Source of the DNA: Sulfuricella sp.
Lineage (GTDB): Bacteria; Pseudomonadota; Gammaproteobacteria; Burkholderiales; Sulfuricellaceae
Length of the DNA: 64,000 nt
Assembly: GCA_041651995.1 (NCBI GenBank)
Contig: JBAZID010000010.1
Location: 27,037-91,036, forward strand
Reading direction: 5' to 3'
The notes under the pieces were generated by a model. That model ran no database searches and was not told the DNA's origin. It saw nothing but the letters and a program-made list of their open reading frames with translations. How positions within the stretch are numbered: the first letter of the stretch is position 1; every line of letters begins with the position of its first letter. The translations under genes and the position numbers were made by a program. Shown here piece by piece: positions 8,094-17,643 of this stretch.

Positions 8094-9272
8094 TTATGCT
8101 GTTGATTTCTTGCTCCTTATCCGCTCGCGCACGAAAGTTTTGAAGCCTTCAAAGTCCAGTTGCGCTACTTCACCAGTGGCTTCGACCACTCGTGCGCTCT
8201 CATGTGGTGCAGCCAATTCACTGGCCAGTATGCGGAAGCGTAGCCGTAACTTCCCTGGACCAAGCGGGATGATTCCGAGCGTGTCGGAGGATCTGCCTTC
8301 CTCGCCGGGCAGCAGGGTACCAAAGCGCACTTGGCAGACCGGAATTAAACCTTCGTCATCGACGACGAGTCGCCTGTTCTGGCTGGCCATAACTTCTGGC
8401 ATAGTGCGTATGCCAGAAAGGAGATCCCAATGCATTCTTGGCTCCCTAGGCAGCTCGTCTCCTGGGAGCATCTGGAAGCCTTGTCCCGCAAGTGGCTCAA
8501 CGGAAACCTCAAGCTTAGCGTTCGAGAGTTGAACCTCTGAGCGATTGAGCAGCACGAACTGCATCTGGATGAGTCCTTCGTCCACACGTACAAACTCCGC
8601 GTACTCCCTCCAGAAATGCCTGTTGTCATGCCCCATGAAAGGACGGATATCGATTCCAAGCGGGCCGCTGGCCTGCCGAGGACTCACATAATCGGGGAAC
8701 TTCTCGGAGAACTGCAGGTAGCTTCGAGCAAAGGTGTCAGGCAGGTTGTTGTTGTCGGGCGTAAGCACGGACAGATCCACCCGCATGTCGCCGCGCCCGG
8801 CATCGGCGAGCGCCATCGCCGTGATTTCTGGTGGCTCTGCCTCGTCCGTACTACTGCCGCGACGCACGTACACAATGTTGCTCTTTAGCTTGCCGTAGGC
8901 ATGGGAAAGGTAGAACGGGCGCTTTTGCTTCGGAATCGAGATGACGCCGATGGTTTTTCCTTCGTACAAGTGCTCTTCATAGCGGAACGTTAGCTTGGGC
9001 TTCACCTTACTGTGTACGAACTGCTGCACCATTGCGTCGTCGATAGTCTGGGAGATGCCCAACACTTCGGCTGGGTGAGGCCGCCGGTCCTTGAAACCGA
9101 GGAGGATGTACCCAGTACCGTCGCGCCACGCATTTGCAATCGCGAGGATATCCTTAAGCATTTCGGCCTTATCGTCCTCGCTGCCGCCGATGAAGCGGTA
9201 CTGCGCTGACTTGAAGTCAATGTCGGTGCCCTCGCTCTTGTACCGTAGTGAAGTCAGCAGTTCTTCTATCAA
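8094..9272 (-). CDS. AlbA_2 (Schlafen-like) domain protein
   Basis: 392 residues. The N-terminal third (EGTDIDFKSAQYRF..., ILAIANAWRDGTGYILLGFKD, then RPFYLSH and VYVRRGSST) has the layout of the AlbA_2 domain found in putative nucleic-acid- or ATP-binding regulators and in some defence systems. The C-terminal half is unrecognised and mainly beta-rich. The start is a TTG at 9270-9272, supported by an AGGAGGGA ribosome site eight bases upstream on the minus strand. Base composition is lower in GC than the flanking housekeeping genes, suggesting transfer. A regulator or defence-related role is only a possibility. Confidence 0.7.
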   Translation of the reverse strand: MIEELLTSLRYKSEGTDIDFKSAQYRFIGGSEDDKAEMLKDILAIANAWRDGTGYILLGFKDRRPHPAEVLGISQTIDDAMVQQFVHSKVKPKLTFRYEEHLYEGKTIGVISIPKQKRPFYLSHAYGKLKSNIVYVRRGSSTDEAEPPEITAMALADAGRGDMRVDLSVLTPDNNNLPDTFARSYLQFSEKFPDYVSPRQASGPLGIDIRPFMGHDNRHFWREYAEFVRVDEGLIQMQFVLLNRSEVQLSNAKLEVSVEPLAGQGFQMLPGDELPREPRMHWDLLSGIRTMPEVMASQNRRLVVDDEGLIPVCQVRFGTLLPGEEGRSSDTLGIIPLGPGKLRLRFRILASELAAPHESARVVEATGEVAQLDFEGFKTFVRERIRSKKSTA

Positions 9273-9284
9273 CGTCTCTCCCTC

Positions 9285-9671
9285 CTAGCCGCATTGTAAG
9301 CTAGGTCTAATGAGTGGGCTACGCGGCTTCCAACACTTCAGCAAGTTTTGCCAGCGTTCTTTGATTTCTCGTCCAGACACGCCATCTGGTCGATGGGTTA
9401 CTGTATTCAAGCAAACTTGCGTCTGCTGATTGGTAAGTGTGTTGTCCCGCCCCTCTAACGATAACTGCCATTCAGTCGCAGTTTTCTGCCAACGACTGCA
9501 GTTCGCGCCACAGCAGTCACTGCACTGAGCAACGACACCGGCAGCTTTGGCCGATCTCCAGCCCTTCAGCGCCTTCTCCCCGGCGAACGGTTCAGTGTCG
9601 ATAGGCCCCTCGCGTTGCAAACACCTGTTCAGATAGCCACCACGAAATTTCGATTGCAAGGATTCCGCCAT
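9285..9671 (-). CDS. Doubtful hypothetical reading frame
   Basis: 128 codons upstream of and co-directional with the AlbA_2 gene, ending 12 bases before its start. It is Cys- and Trp-rich with no domain I recognise and no clear ribosome site. It could be a real accessory gene or a chance frame in decayed sequence. Confidence 0.25.
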   Translation of the reverse strand: MAESLQSKFRGGYLNRCLQREGPIDTEPFAGEKALKGWRSAKAAGVVAQCSDCCGANCSRWQKTATEWQLSLEGRDNTLTNQQTQVCLNTVTHRPDGVSGREIKERWQNLLKCWKPRSPLIRPSLQCG

Positions 9672-9697
9672 GAAACCCGATTCTTCACCCGCTCATT

Positions 9698-12235
9698 TCA
9701 CGAGCGCGGCTTGGCCCTCGCGGTCGGTGTGGCGTTCCACGGGTCGTCGGGCCAGGGGTGCTTGGGGTAGCGGCCTTTAAGTTCCTTCTTCACCTCGGGG
9801 TAGGTGTGGTCCCAGAAGTTCTTCAGGTCGCGCGTGACCTGGATCGGGCGCTGGGCGGGGGAGAGCAGGTGGAGCATCAGCGCGACCTGGCCGTCGGCGA
9901 CGGCGGGAGTGCGGGCGAGGCCGAACAGTTCCTGGAGTTTGACCGCCAGCACCGGCGGGGCGCCGTCGGGGAAATATTCGAGGCGCTTGCGCGAGCCGCT
10001 CGGCACGGTGATGTGGGTCGGGGCGAGACGTTCGAGTTGCTGCTGCCGGTCCCAGTCGAGGCGGGTCTTGAGGATGGCAGGCAGGTCGAGGCGGGTGAGA
10101 TGGTCGCGCCGGGTGACGCCATCGAGATAGGGCGCAAGCCAGTCTTCCAGCGTGGCGAGCAGGGCGGTGTCAGTGAGATCGGGCCAGTCGGCGTCGGGCT
10201 GCCACTGCCGCAGCGAGGCGATCCGCGCCTGCAACTGGCGCGCTTCCTCGTTCCAGGGCAAGGCTTCGATGCCGAGGTCGCGTACGCCGTCAAGCATCGC
10301 CTGCACCGTCGCCTGCCGGGCGGAGCCTGCTGGCAGTGGCCGTTGCGCCAGAACCAGGGCGCCGAGGCGGTGTTCCTCGCGCGCCAGCACGGTCTGGGTC
10401 TGGCGTTCCCAGCGCTCCACCGACTGCCACGCCAGTTTCTCGCCAAAATGCCGTGCAAGGTCGTCCGCGTCGAGCGCGGCGGCGAGGAAGATGCGCCCTT
10501 CGTCGCCCTTGCCGTCGAGGCTGGCGGCCACCAGCAGCGGCGGGCCACCGGCACAGCCCGGCAGCAGCCGGGCGCCGCGTCCGTTAGCGAGCAGGTAGCG
10601 CCCCTCGCCCTCGCTGCGGCGCTGGGCGATGCGGTCCGGGTAAGCCAGGGCGAGGAGCAGGCCGATGGCGGCCTCGTCCATCGCGCTATCGTCCGCCGCT
10701 ACTCCTAGCAAATGGCGCCACTGGTGCGCGGCGCGTTCGGCGGCGGCGCAGGCGTTGGGATCGGCGCCGAAACGATGCGCCCCGGCGTTGCCCCGGCTAC
10801 GATGGGCGCGCAGGGCTTCCACCCGCAGGGCGAAGTCGCAGCGGTGCTCGCCATTAAGGGTGCGCAGCGGGTCTCGCCCGGCGGCCACGGCAGCGATGTC
10901 GCAGGCAAGGGCGCCGAGCCCCATCTCCCGGCCGCGCAGCAGCATGTGGGCGAGGCGCGGATGGAGCGGCAGTCCGGCCATCTCCCGTCCCAGGGGCGTG
11001 ATGCGACCGGCGCTGTCCAGGGCTTCGAGCTGTTGCAGCAGTTCGCGCCCCTGGGCCAGGGCAGCGGCGGGGGGCGGGTCGAGCCAGGTCAGCGTGGCGG
11101 CATCGTTCACTCCCCACTGCGCCAGTTCGAGCGCGAGGGGGGCGAGGTCGGCTTCGAGGATTTCCGGGACGTTAAATGCGACCAGGCCGCGCTGCATGTC
11201 CTCGTTCCACAGCCGCAGGCAGATTCCCGGCCCGAGACGCCCGGCCCGTCCGGCGCGCTGCTCGGCCGAGGCACGCGAGACGCGCACCGTCTCCAGACGG
11301 GTCAGCCCGCTCGTCGGATCGAAGCGCGGCACCCGCTGCCAGCCGCTGTCGATCACGGTGGTGATGCCCTCGATGGTGAGCGAGGTCTCGGCGATGGGCG
11401 TGGCGAGGATGATCTTGCGCCGTCCCTGCGGATCTGGCGCGATGGCCGCCTGCTGGCGCTCGAAGGGCAGGTCGCCGTAGAGCGGATGGATCAGGGGCGT
11501 GCCGGGAAGGGCCGCACGTTCGGCGAGCAGGGCCTCGACGCGGCGGATCTCGCCGGAGCCGGGGAGGAAGGCGAGGATGTCTCCCCCCACTTCGCTGGCG
11601 GCATCCGCCACCGCACGTGCCATGGTCTGGGCCATCTCTCCGGGCTGGGGCGCCGCGCTGCTGCCTGCCCGGTAGCGCACCTCGACCGGGTGGCTGCGCC
11701 CCTCGCTACGCACCAGCGGGGCGCCGAGCAGGGCGGCGATGCGCTCGCCGTCGAGGGTGGCAGACATCACCAGGATTTTCAGATCCTCGCGCAGGCCGCT
11801 CTGGGCATCGCGGCACAGGGCCAGGGCGAGGTCGCTGTGAAGATTGCGCTCGTGGAATTCGTCGAAGATCACCAGCCCCACCCCAGCAAGTTCCGGGTCG
11901 TGCTGGAGGCGGCGGGTGAGGATGCCCTCGGTCACGACCTCGACGCGGGTGCGCTTCGATACCCGGTTTTCGAAGCGCACCCGGTAGCCGATCCGTTCGC
12001 CCGCTTCCTCGTCCAGTTCGGCGGCCATGAACACGGCGGCCCCGCGCGCGGCAAGGCGGCGCGGTTCGAGCATCACGATGGTCTGTTCACCGAGCCAGGG
12101 TTCGTCAAACAGGGCGAGCGGGATGCGGGTGGTCTTGCCAGCGCCCGGCGGTGCCTCGAGCACCACCGCTGGGTGGGCAGCGAGGGCGGCGCGCAGCTCG
12201 GGCAGGATCGCGTCGATGGGAAGGGGTTGGGTCAT
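9698..12235 (-). CDS. hrpB: ATP-dependent RNA helicase HrpB
   Basis: DEAH/RHA-family helicase, 845 residues, matching the usual 810-850 of HrpB. Order: Walker A APPGAGKTT near residue 30, the DEAH-box variant DEFHERN near 118, SATLDG, helicase C-terminal motifs (QRAGRAGRLGPG), and the HrpB-specific C-terminal domain ending with the typical basic segment before the stop. Cellular role is poorly known; RNA remodelling is likely. The start is set at the ATG of MTQPLPIDAILPEL; longer upstream frames overlap the divergent rlhA promoter region. It is divergent from rlhA. Confidence 0.92.
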   Translation of the reverse strand: MTQPLPIDAILPELRAALAAHPAVVLEAPPGAGKTTRIPLALFDEPWLGEQTIVMLEPRRLAARGAAVFMAAELDEEAGERIGYRVRFENRVSKRTRVEVVTEGILTRRLQHDPELAGVGLVIFDEFHERNLHSDLALALCRDAQSGLREDLKILVMSATLDGERIAALLGAPLVRSEGRSHPVEVRYRAGSSAAPQPGEMAQTMARAVADAASEVGGDILAFLPGSGEIRRVEALLAERAALPGTPLIHPLYGDLPFERQQAAIAPDPQGRRKIILATPIAETSLTIEGITTVIDSGWQRVPRFDPTSGLTRLETVRVSRASAEQRAGRAGRLGPGICLRLWNEDMQRGLVAFNVPEILEADLAPLALELAQWGVNDAATLTWLDPPPAAALAQGRELLQQLEALDSAGRITPLGREMAGLPLHPRLAHMLLRGREMGLGALACDIAAVAAGRDPLRTLNGEHRCDFALRVEALRAHRSRGNAGAHRFGADPNACAAAERAAHQWRHLLGVAADDSAMDEAAIGLLLALAYPDRIAQRRSEGEGRYLLANGRGARLLPGCAGGPPLLVAASLDGKGDEGRIFLAAALDADDLARHFGEKLAWQSVERWERQTQTVLAREEHRLGALVLAQRPLPAGSARQATVQAMLDGVRDLGIEALPWNEEARQLQARIASLRQWQPDADWPDLTDTALLATLEDWLAPYLDGVTRRDHLTRLDLPAILKTRLDWDRQQQLERLAPTHITVPSGSRKRLEYFPDGAPPVLAVKLQELFGLARTPAVADGQVALMLHLLSPAQRPIQVTRDLKNFWDHTYPEVKKELKGRYPKHPWPDDPWNATPTARAKPRS

Positions 12236-12372
12236 GGGGAGGTGAATTATATCGAACCCGACCATTTTGTAGCGGAAGGATGCATGTCGGCTGCGTCGAT
12301 CATGCGGCCTGGTTCTGGGGTAAAATTCGCCTTCGCACCCCATGCCGTTTTCAACGATACCCAGGTTAAATC

Positions 12373-14337
12373 TTGACCAGCATTCCCACTCATTCCCTTG
12401 AGCTCCTTGCACCCGCCAGGACCGCAGCGATCGGCCGCGAGGCCATCCTGCACGGTGCGGACGCGGTGTATATCGGCGGGCCCTCGTTTGGCGCGCGCCA
12501 CAACGCGGTCAATACGGTGAGCGAGATCGCCGCGCTGGTGGAATTCGCGCACCGCTACCATGCGCGCATTTTCGTCACCCTCAACACCATCCTGCATGAC
12601 GCCGAACTGGAAGCGGCGCGCCGCCTGATCCACGAGTTTTACGATGCTGGCGTCGATGCGCTGATCGTTCAGGACATGGGCCTGCTGGAACTCGATCTGC
12701 CGCCCATAGCCCTGCATGCCTCGACCCAGTGCGACATCCGTACCCCGGAAAAGGCGCGTTTCCTGGCCGATGTCGGGTTCTCGCAGATCGTGCTGGCGCG
12801 CGAGCTGACGCTGCAACAGATCGCCGCCGTGCACGCTGCCGTGCCGGCCGATACCGTGATCGAACACTTCATCCACGGCGCGCTGTGCGTGGCCTTCTCC
12901 GGCCAGTGCTACATCAGCCACGCGCAAACCGGGCGCAGCGCCAACCGCGGCGACTGCTCCCAGGCCTGCCGCCTGCCCTATACCCTGCAGGACGACCAGG
13001 GCCGCGTGGTGGCTTTCGACAAGCACCTGCTGTCGGTCAAGGACAACAACCAGAGCGACAATCTACGCGCCCTGGTCGATGCCGGCGTGCAGAGCTTCAA
13101 GATCGAGGGGCGCTACAAGGAAGCCGCCTACGTCAAGAACATCACCGGCCACTACCGCCAGCTGCTGGACGGCATCCTGGCCGAACGGCCTGAACTGGCG
13201 GCTGCTTCGAGCGGCCGCACGCAATTGCTGTTCACGCCCAACCCGGACAAGACCTTTCACCGCGGCGCGACCGACTACTTTTCCACCGGGCGCAAGGCCG
13301 ACATCGGCGCCTTCGACACCCCGGCCTTCGTCGGCGTGCCGCTCGGTACGGTGACGCGCGTCGGGCCGGACTGGTTCGAACTGGAAGCGAGCGAGCCGCT
13401 CGCCAACGGCGACGGGCTGACCTACCTGTACAAGCGCGAAGTTTTTGGCATCCAGGCCAATCGCGCCGAGCGCGCGGGCAAGTTCTGGCGCGTGTGGCCG
13501 AACGAGCCGGTCGGTTCCTTGCCGGGCCTCAAAGCAGGCACGGCGCTCTCCCGCAACCGCGACCATGCCTGGGATCAGGCGCTGACGAAGAAATCCGCCG
13601 AGCGCCGCATCGATGTGAGTGCATGCTTTGGTGAAAGCGCCGACGGCTTCACCCTGCGGCTGCAGGACAGCGATGGCATCAGCGTGACCGCCAGCATCGT
13701 TTTCGACAGGCAGCCGGCGCAGAACCCGGCAGAAGCCGAAGCCGCCTTGCGCGAGCAGCTGGCCCGCTTCGGCACCACCATTTTTGCGTTGCAGCACCTC
13801 GACATCGCCTGGAGCCAGCCCTGGTTCGTGCCGTCATCCGTGGCCAACAAGCTGCGCCGCGATGCGGTCGAGCAGCTGGAAGCCGCGCGCCTCAGAGCCT
13901 ACGTCCGCCCGGCGCGTAAACCCGCCGTGGAGCCGCCCGTCGCCTACCCGGAAGAAACGCTCTCTTATCTCGCCAATGTCTACAACCAGGCGGCGCGGGC
14001 ATTCTACGCCCGCCACGGCGTCAAGCTGATCGAGGCGGCCTACGAGGCGCACGAGGAAGCGGGCGAGGTGTCGCTGATGATCACCAAGCACTGCCTGCGC
14101 TACTCGTTCAGTCTTTGCCCCAAGCAGGCCAAAGGGGTGACAGGTGTCCAGGGGCAGGTGCGCGCCGAGCCGATGACGCTGATGAACGGGAAAGAGCGGC
14201 TGACGTTGAAATTCGACTGCAAGGCGTGCGAAATGCACGTCATGGGCAAGATGAAGAAGCATGTGCTGAATGCGCCGCCGGTCTCGGTCCCCGTGACCTT
14301 TCAGCGGCGAAGCCCCGGCACGCTGGCCGGGAAATAG
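12373..14337 (+). CDS. rlhA: 23S rRNA hydroxylase RlhA / peptidase U32 family protein
   Basis: 654 residues, equal in length to E. coli RlhA (YdcP), which makes 5-hydroxycytidine at 23S C2501. The U32 core is seen as ELLAPARTAAIGREAILHGADAVYIGG at the N-terminus and EHFIHGALCVAFSGQCYISHAQTG with clustered cysteines (GDCSQACRLPY) at about 170-205. The C-terminal region holds a further Cys pair (KFDCKACEMHV). The start is TTG 12373; no ATG gives the complete N-terminus. Other U32 proteins (TrhP, UbiU) are shorter, which supports RlhA. Confidence 0.86.
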   Translation: MTSIPTHSLELLAPARTAAIGREAILHGADAVYIGGPSFGARHNAVNTVSEIAALVEFAHRYHARIFVTLNTILHDAELEAARRLIHEFYDAGVDALIVQDMGLLELDLPPIALHASTQCDIRTPEKARFLADVGFSQIVLARELTLQQIAAVHAAVPADTVIEHFIHGALCVAFSGQCYISHAQTGRSANRGDCSQACRLPYTLQDDQGRVVAFDKHLLSVKDNNQSDNLRALVDAGVQSFKIEGRYKEAAYVKNITGHYRQLLDGILAERPELAAASSGRTQLLFTPNPDKTFHRGATDYFSTGRKADIGAFDTPAFVGVPLGTVTRVGPDWFELEASEPLANGDGLTYLYKREVFGIQANRAERAGKFWRVWPNEPVGSLPGLKAGTALSRNRDHAWDQALTKKSAERRIDVSACFGESADGFTLRLQDSDGISVTASIVFDRQPAQNPAEAEAALREQLARFGTTIFALQHLDIAWSQPWFVPSSVANKLRRDAVEQLEAARLRAYVRPARKPAVEPPVAYPEETLSYLANVYNQAARAFYARHGVKLIEAAYEAHEEAGEVSLMITKHCLRYSFSLCPKQAKGVTGVQGQVRAEPMTLMNGKERLTLKFDCKACEMHVMGKMKKHVLNAPPVSVPVTFQRRSPGTLAGK

Positions 14338-14353
14338 GCTTTACGACTGGCTG

Positions 14354-14740
14354 CTAGGAAAACCGCTGTTGCAGGTACTGGATGATGTCGCCGGACTCGT
14401 ACATCCACTGGCTGTTGCCCTGTGGGCCGGTGATTTTCAGGCACGGGGTCTGGATCTTGCCGCCGCCTTGCAGCAGGGCTTCCCTGTGCTCCGGGTCGTG
14501 CTGCGCATCGCGCAGTTCGATGTTCAGGGACAGGCGGCTGATTTCCTTCCGAACTTTCATGCAGAAGGGGCAGGTTTTGAACTGGTAAAGCGCCAGCCCC
14601 TGGCATTCCTGATCGACTCGCTGTTGCGCTTCAGCCGGGCGTTCGATGCCTTTGGGGGTGCTCAGCTTCTCTCCCAGCAGCATGAAAGGGGTCAGCACCA
14701 GGCGCAGGGTTCTGAAAAACGTTCTGATAATAAATTTCAT
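14354..14740 (-). CDS. Membrane-anchored glutaredoxin/GST-N-like protein
   Basis: 128 residues. A hydrophobic N-terminus (FFRTLRLVLTPFMLLGEKL) precedes a thioredoxin-fold domain with the active-site motif CPFCMKVRK at about residues 57-65. The conserved cis-Pro segment QTPCLK and ESGDIIQYL follow, as in glutaredoxins and GST N-terminal domains. Probably a thiol-disulfide or glutathione-linked protein attached to the inner membrane. It is convergent with rlhA, with a 16-base gap. Confidence 0.8.
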   Translation of the reverse strand: MKFIIRTFFRTLRLVLTPFMLLGEKLSTPKGIERPAEAQQRVDQECQGLALYQFKTCPFCMKVRKEISRLSLNIELRDAQHDPEHREALLQGGGKIQTPCLKITGPQGNSQWMYESGDIIQYLQQRFS

Positions 14741-14818
14741 GGTCTCTCTGTTGAAAGTTGATAAATATCAATAATGAGGCAAAGGGGCGTGAATTTTACT
14801 GTACTTGCAGTCAGGACC

Positions 14819-16318
14819 CTAAAGTTTCTTTCCGCCCAGGATCGACCCCAGCACGCCACGGATGATTTGGCGTCCGAGTTGCGATCCGACGGCGCGGGCG
14901 GCGCTTTTGATGGCGGCTTCGGCGACGCCCTGGCGGCCGCCGCCACCACCCAGTATGTCGCCGATACTGTCCAGCCAGCCGCCGCTGGCAGGTTTTTCGT
15001 CTGAAGCCCTGCTGGAAGAGGTGGCGGGTGAGGGACTCTGTTCCGCCCGTTCCTTCAGTTTTTCATAGGCTGATTCGCGATCCACTTCGGCCTCGTAGTG
15101 GCCGAAGAGCACCGATTGCCGGATGATGGCCTGGCGCTGTTCGGGCGTGACCGGGCCAAGCTGGCTGCGCGGCGGGGCAATCAGGGCACGTTCCACCGGA
15201 TGCGGGCGGCCTTTTTCGTCGAGCAGGGAAACCAGCGCCTCGCCCACGCCCAGCTCGGTGATGGCGGCTTCCACGTCCAGGCCGGGGTTGGCGCGGAAGG
15301 TCTCCGCCGCGGCGCGCACGGCCTTCTGGTCGCGCGGCGTGAAGGCGCGCAGGGCATGCTGGACGCGGTTGCCGAGCTGGCCCAGCACCTTGTCCGGGAT
15401 GTCGAGCGGGTTCTGGCTGACGAAGTAAACGCCCACCCCCTTGGAGCGGATCAGGCGGACGACCTGTTCGATCTTGTCCTGCAGCGCCTGGGGTGCGTCG
15501 TTGAAGAGCAAGTGGGCTTCATCGAAAAAAAACACCAGTTTGGGTTTTTCCACGTCGCCCACTTCCGGCAGTGTTTCATACAGTTCCGACAGCATCCACA
15601 GCAGGAAGGTGGCGTACAGCTTGGGCGATTGCATCAGCTTGTCAGCGGCGAGGATATTGATCATGCCCAAGCCTTTGGGGTCGCACTGCATCAGGTCGTC
15701 CACATTCAGTGCCGGTTCGCCGAACAGTTTTTCGGCCCCTTCGGATTCCAGCGTGATCAGGCCGCGCTGGATCGCGCCGATGCTGGCCGCGGAAATGTTG
15801 CCGTATTCGGTGGTGAAGTCCCTGGCATTGTCGCCGACATGCCGCAGCATGGCCTGGATATCCTTGAGGTCGAGCAGCAGCATGCCATTGTCGTCGGCGA
15901 TCTTGAACACCAGCGTTAGCACACCGGCCTGGGTGTCGTTGAGATTGAGCATGCGGGCCAGCAGTAGCGGGCCCATTTCGGAGATGGTGGCGCGCACCGG
16001 GTGGCCCTGTTCGCCAAATACATCCCAGAACGTGACCGGGCAGCCGGAAAAGGTGAAGTCGCCAAGCCCCAGTTTGGCGATGCGCTCGACGATCTTGGGT
16101 TTTTCCGTGCCGGGCTGGCTGATGCCGGAAAGATCGCCCTTGACGTCGGCCATGAACACCGGCACGCCCATGCGGCTGAAATTTTCCGCCATCACTTGCA
16201 GCGTCACCGTCTTGCCGGTTCCGGTGGCGCCGGCAATGAGGCCGTGGCGGTTGGCCAGTTGCGGCAGCAGAAACAGTTCCTGGGTATCGTTCTTGGCAAT
16301 CAGGGATGGGGTGATCAT
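14819..16318 (-). CDS. yjgR: YjgR/DUF853 family HerA-like ATPase
   Basis: 499 residues, matching E. coli YjgR (500). Walker A is GATGTGKTVT near residue 31 and Walker B is LVFFFDEAHLLF near 256. The central region has PKGLGMINILAADKLMQ, and VYFVSQNPLDIPDKVLGQLGNRVQHALRAFTP is highly family-specific. The C-terminal tail is Gly-rich (GDILGGGGG) and may be amphipathic. HerA-type ATPases translocate DNA or protein; YjgR's role is unknown. It is divergent from yebC, whose upstream region holds a perfect 12-base palindrome (16352-16363). Confidence 0.87.
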   Translation of the reverse strand: MITPSLIAKNDTQELFLLPQLANRHGLIAGATGTGKTVTLQVMAENFSRMGVPVFMADVKGDLSGISQPGTEKPKIVERIAKLGLGDFTFSGCPVTFWDVFGEQGHPVRATISEMGPLLLARMLNLNDTQAGVLTLVFKIADDNGMLLLDLKDIQAMLRHVGDNARDFTTEYGNISAASIGAIQRGLITLESEGAEKLFGEPALNVDDLMQCDPKGLGMINILAADKLMQSPKLYATFLLWMLSELYETLPEVGDVEKPKLVFFFDEAHLLFNDAPQALQDKIEQVVRLIRSKGVGVYFVSQNPLDIPDKVLGQLGNRVQHALRAFTPRDQKAVRAAAETFRANPGLDVEAAITELGVGEALVSLLDEKGRPHPVERALIAPPRSQLGPVTPEQRQAIIRQSVLFGHYEAEVDRESAYEKLKERAEQSPSPATSSSRASDEKPASGGWLDSIGDILGGGGGRQGVAEAAIKSAARAVGSQLGRQIIRGVLGSILGGKKL

Positions 16319-16395
16319 GAGCGCGCTCCGGCTTTTTCAATTAATGCCCGAAATGGTACCATTGCACCTTTTGAAACAGAACAACGGAATACCTT

Positions 16396-17121
16396 ATGGC
16401 CGGTCACAGCAAATGGGCAAATATCCAGCATCGCAAAGGGCGTCAGGACGAGAAGCGCGGCAAGATTTTTTCGCGCCTCTCCAAGGAGATCACGGTCGCC
16501 GCCAAGATGGGCGGCGGCGACGCCAACTTCAACCCGCGCCTGCGCGTGGCCATCGACAAGGCCAAGGAAGTGAACATGCCGGCCGACAACATCGACCGTG
16601 CGGTCAAGAAAGGCACGGGCGAGCTGGAAGGTGTGGATTATGTGGAAATCCGTTATGAAGGCTATGGCATCAACGGCGCGTCCATCATTGTCGATTGCCT
16701 GACCGACAACCGCACCCGTACCGTGGCCGACGTGCGCCACGCCTTTTCCAAGCATGGCGGCAACCTCGGCACCGACGGTTCGGTGGCCTTCATGTTCAAG
16801 CACTGCGGCCAGATCATCTTCGCCCCCGGCACCAGCGAGGATAAAGTCATGGAAGCCGCACTGGAAGCGGGCGCAGAGGACGTGCTCAGCAACGACGACG
16901 GCAGCGTGGAAGTCATCACCGCGCCGGGCGATTTTGCCGCAGTGAAGGAAGCGCTGGAGAAAGCGGGCCTCAAGGCCGAAGTGGCCGAAGTGACCATGAA
17001 GCCGGACAACGAAACCGTCTTCAGCGGCGATGACGCGGTGAAAATGCAGAAGCTGCTCGACGCGCTCGACGCGCTCGACGACGTGCAGGAAGTCTTCACG
17101 TCGGCCGTGATCGAGGATTAG
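16396..17121 (+). CDS. yebC: YebC/PmpR family translational/transcriptional regulator
   Basis: 241 residues, the standard YebC/TACO1 length. Starts with the signature AGHSKWANIQHRKG and continues through three domains with GGNLGTDGSVAFMF and the C-terminal KLLDALDALDDVQEVF. Members help ribosomes through difficult motifs or regulate transcription. First gene of the Holliday-junction cluster; its TAG stop is in the same reading frame as ruvC and is separated from it by one codon. Confidence 0.95.
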   Translation: MAGHSKWANIQHRKGRQDEKRGKIFSRLSKEITVAAKMGGGDANFNPRLRVAIDKAKEVNMPADNIDRAVKKGTGELEGVDYVEIRYEGYGINGASIIVDCLTDNRTRTVADVRHAFSKHGGNLGTDGSVAFMFKHCGQIIFAPGTSEDKVMEAALEAGAEDVLSNDDGSVEVITAPGDFAAVKEALEKAGLKAEVAEVTMKPDNETVFSGDDAVKMQKLLDALDALDDVQEVFTSAVIED

Positions 17122-17124
17122 GCA

Positions 17125-17643
17125 ATCCGTATCCTCGGCATTGATCCGGGCCTGCGCGTCACTGGTTTTGGCGTGCTGGAAAAAGATGGCAATCATTTGA
17201 ACTATATTGCCAGCGGCTGCATCAAAACCGGGGACGGCGAACTGCCGCAGCGCCTCAAGATTATCCTGGATTCCATCGGCGAGGTGATCGCCACCTACCA
17301 GCCGGATCAGGCGGCGATCGAAAAAGTTTTCGTCAACGTCAATCCGCAATCCACCCTGCTGCTGGGCCAGGCCCGCGGCGCGGCGATATGCGCCCTGGTG
17401 GCGCGCGATCTGCCGGTGGCGGAATACACCGCCCTGCAGGTGAAACAGGCGGTGGTGGGCAACGGCCATGCCGGCAAGGAGCAGGTGCAGGAGATGGTGC
17501 GCCGCCTGCTGCATCTCGAAGGCACACCCCAGGCCGATGCCGCCGATGCGCTGGCCTGCGCCATCTGCCATGCCCACGGCGGACAGGGGCTGGGGGGGCT
17601 GGCAACAGCGGGTTACCGCGTGAAAAATGGGAGACTGGTGTGA
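17125..17643 (+). CDS. ruvC: Holliday-junction resolvase RuvC with a non-canonical start
   Basis: 172 residues, as expected (E. coli 173). Catalytic acidic residues are visible in IRILGIDPG (Asp near position 7), AAIEKVF, and ADAADALACA near the C-terminus. The family start MRILGIDPG corresponds here to ATC CGT ATC CTC, so the start codon position reads ATC. The first canonical start, GTG 17173, would delete the first catalytic Asp. A GAGGA ribosome site (17113-17117) sits seven bases before the ATC, which supports initiation there. The stop overlaps the ruvA start (GTGA). A sequence error or TAG readthrough from yebC are alternatives. Confidence 0.85.
   Translation: MRILGIDPGLRVTGFGVLEKDGNHLNYIASGCIKTGDGELPQRLKIILDSIGEVIATYQPDQAAIEKVFVNVNPQSTLLLGQARGAAICALVARDLPVAEYTALQVKQAVVGNGHAGKEQVQEMVRRLLHLEGTPQADAADALACAICHAHGGQGLGGLATAGYRVKNGRLV

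Noticed and set aside
10712..12376. 554-codon plus-strand frame opposite hrpB
   Set aside because: No recognisable domain; hrpB on the minus strand is complete with all helicase motifs.
16315..17577. 420-codon minus-strand frame over yebC and ruvC
   Set aside because: Spans two well-supported genes on the other strand and has no family features.
17173..17643. ruvC starting at GTG 17173
   Set aside because: Would lose the first strand and a catalytic Asp of RuvC; the ATC start with a ribosome site gives the normal length.
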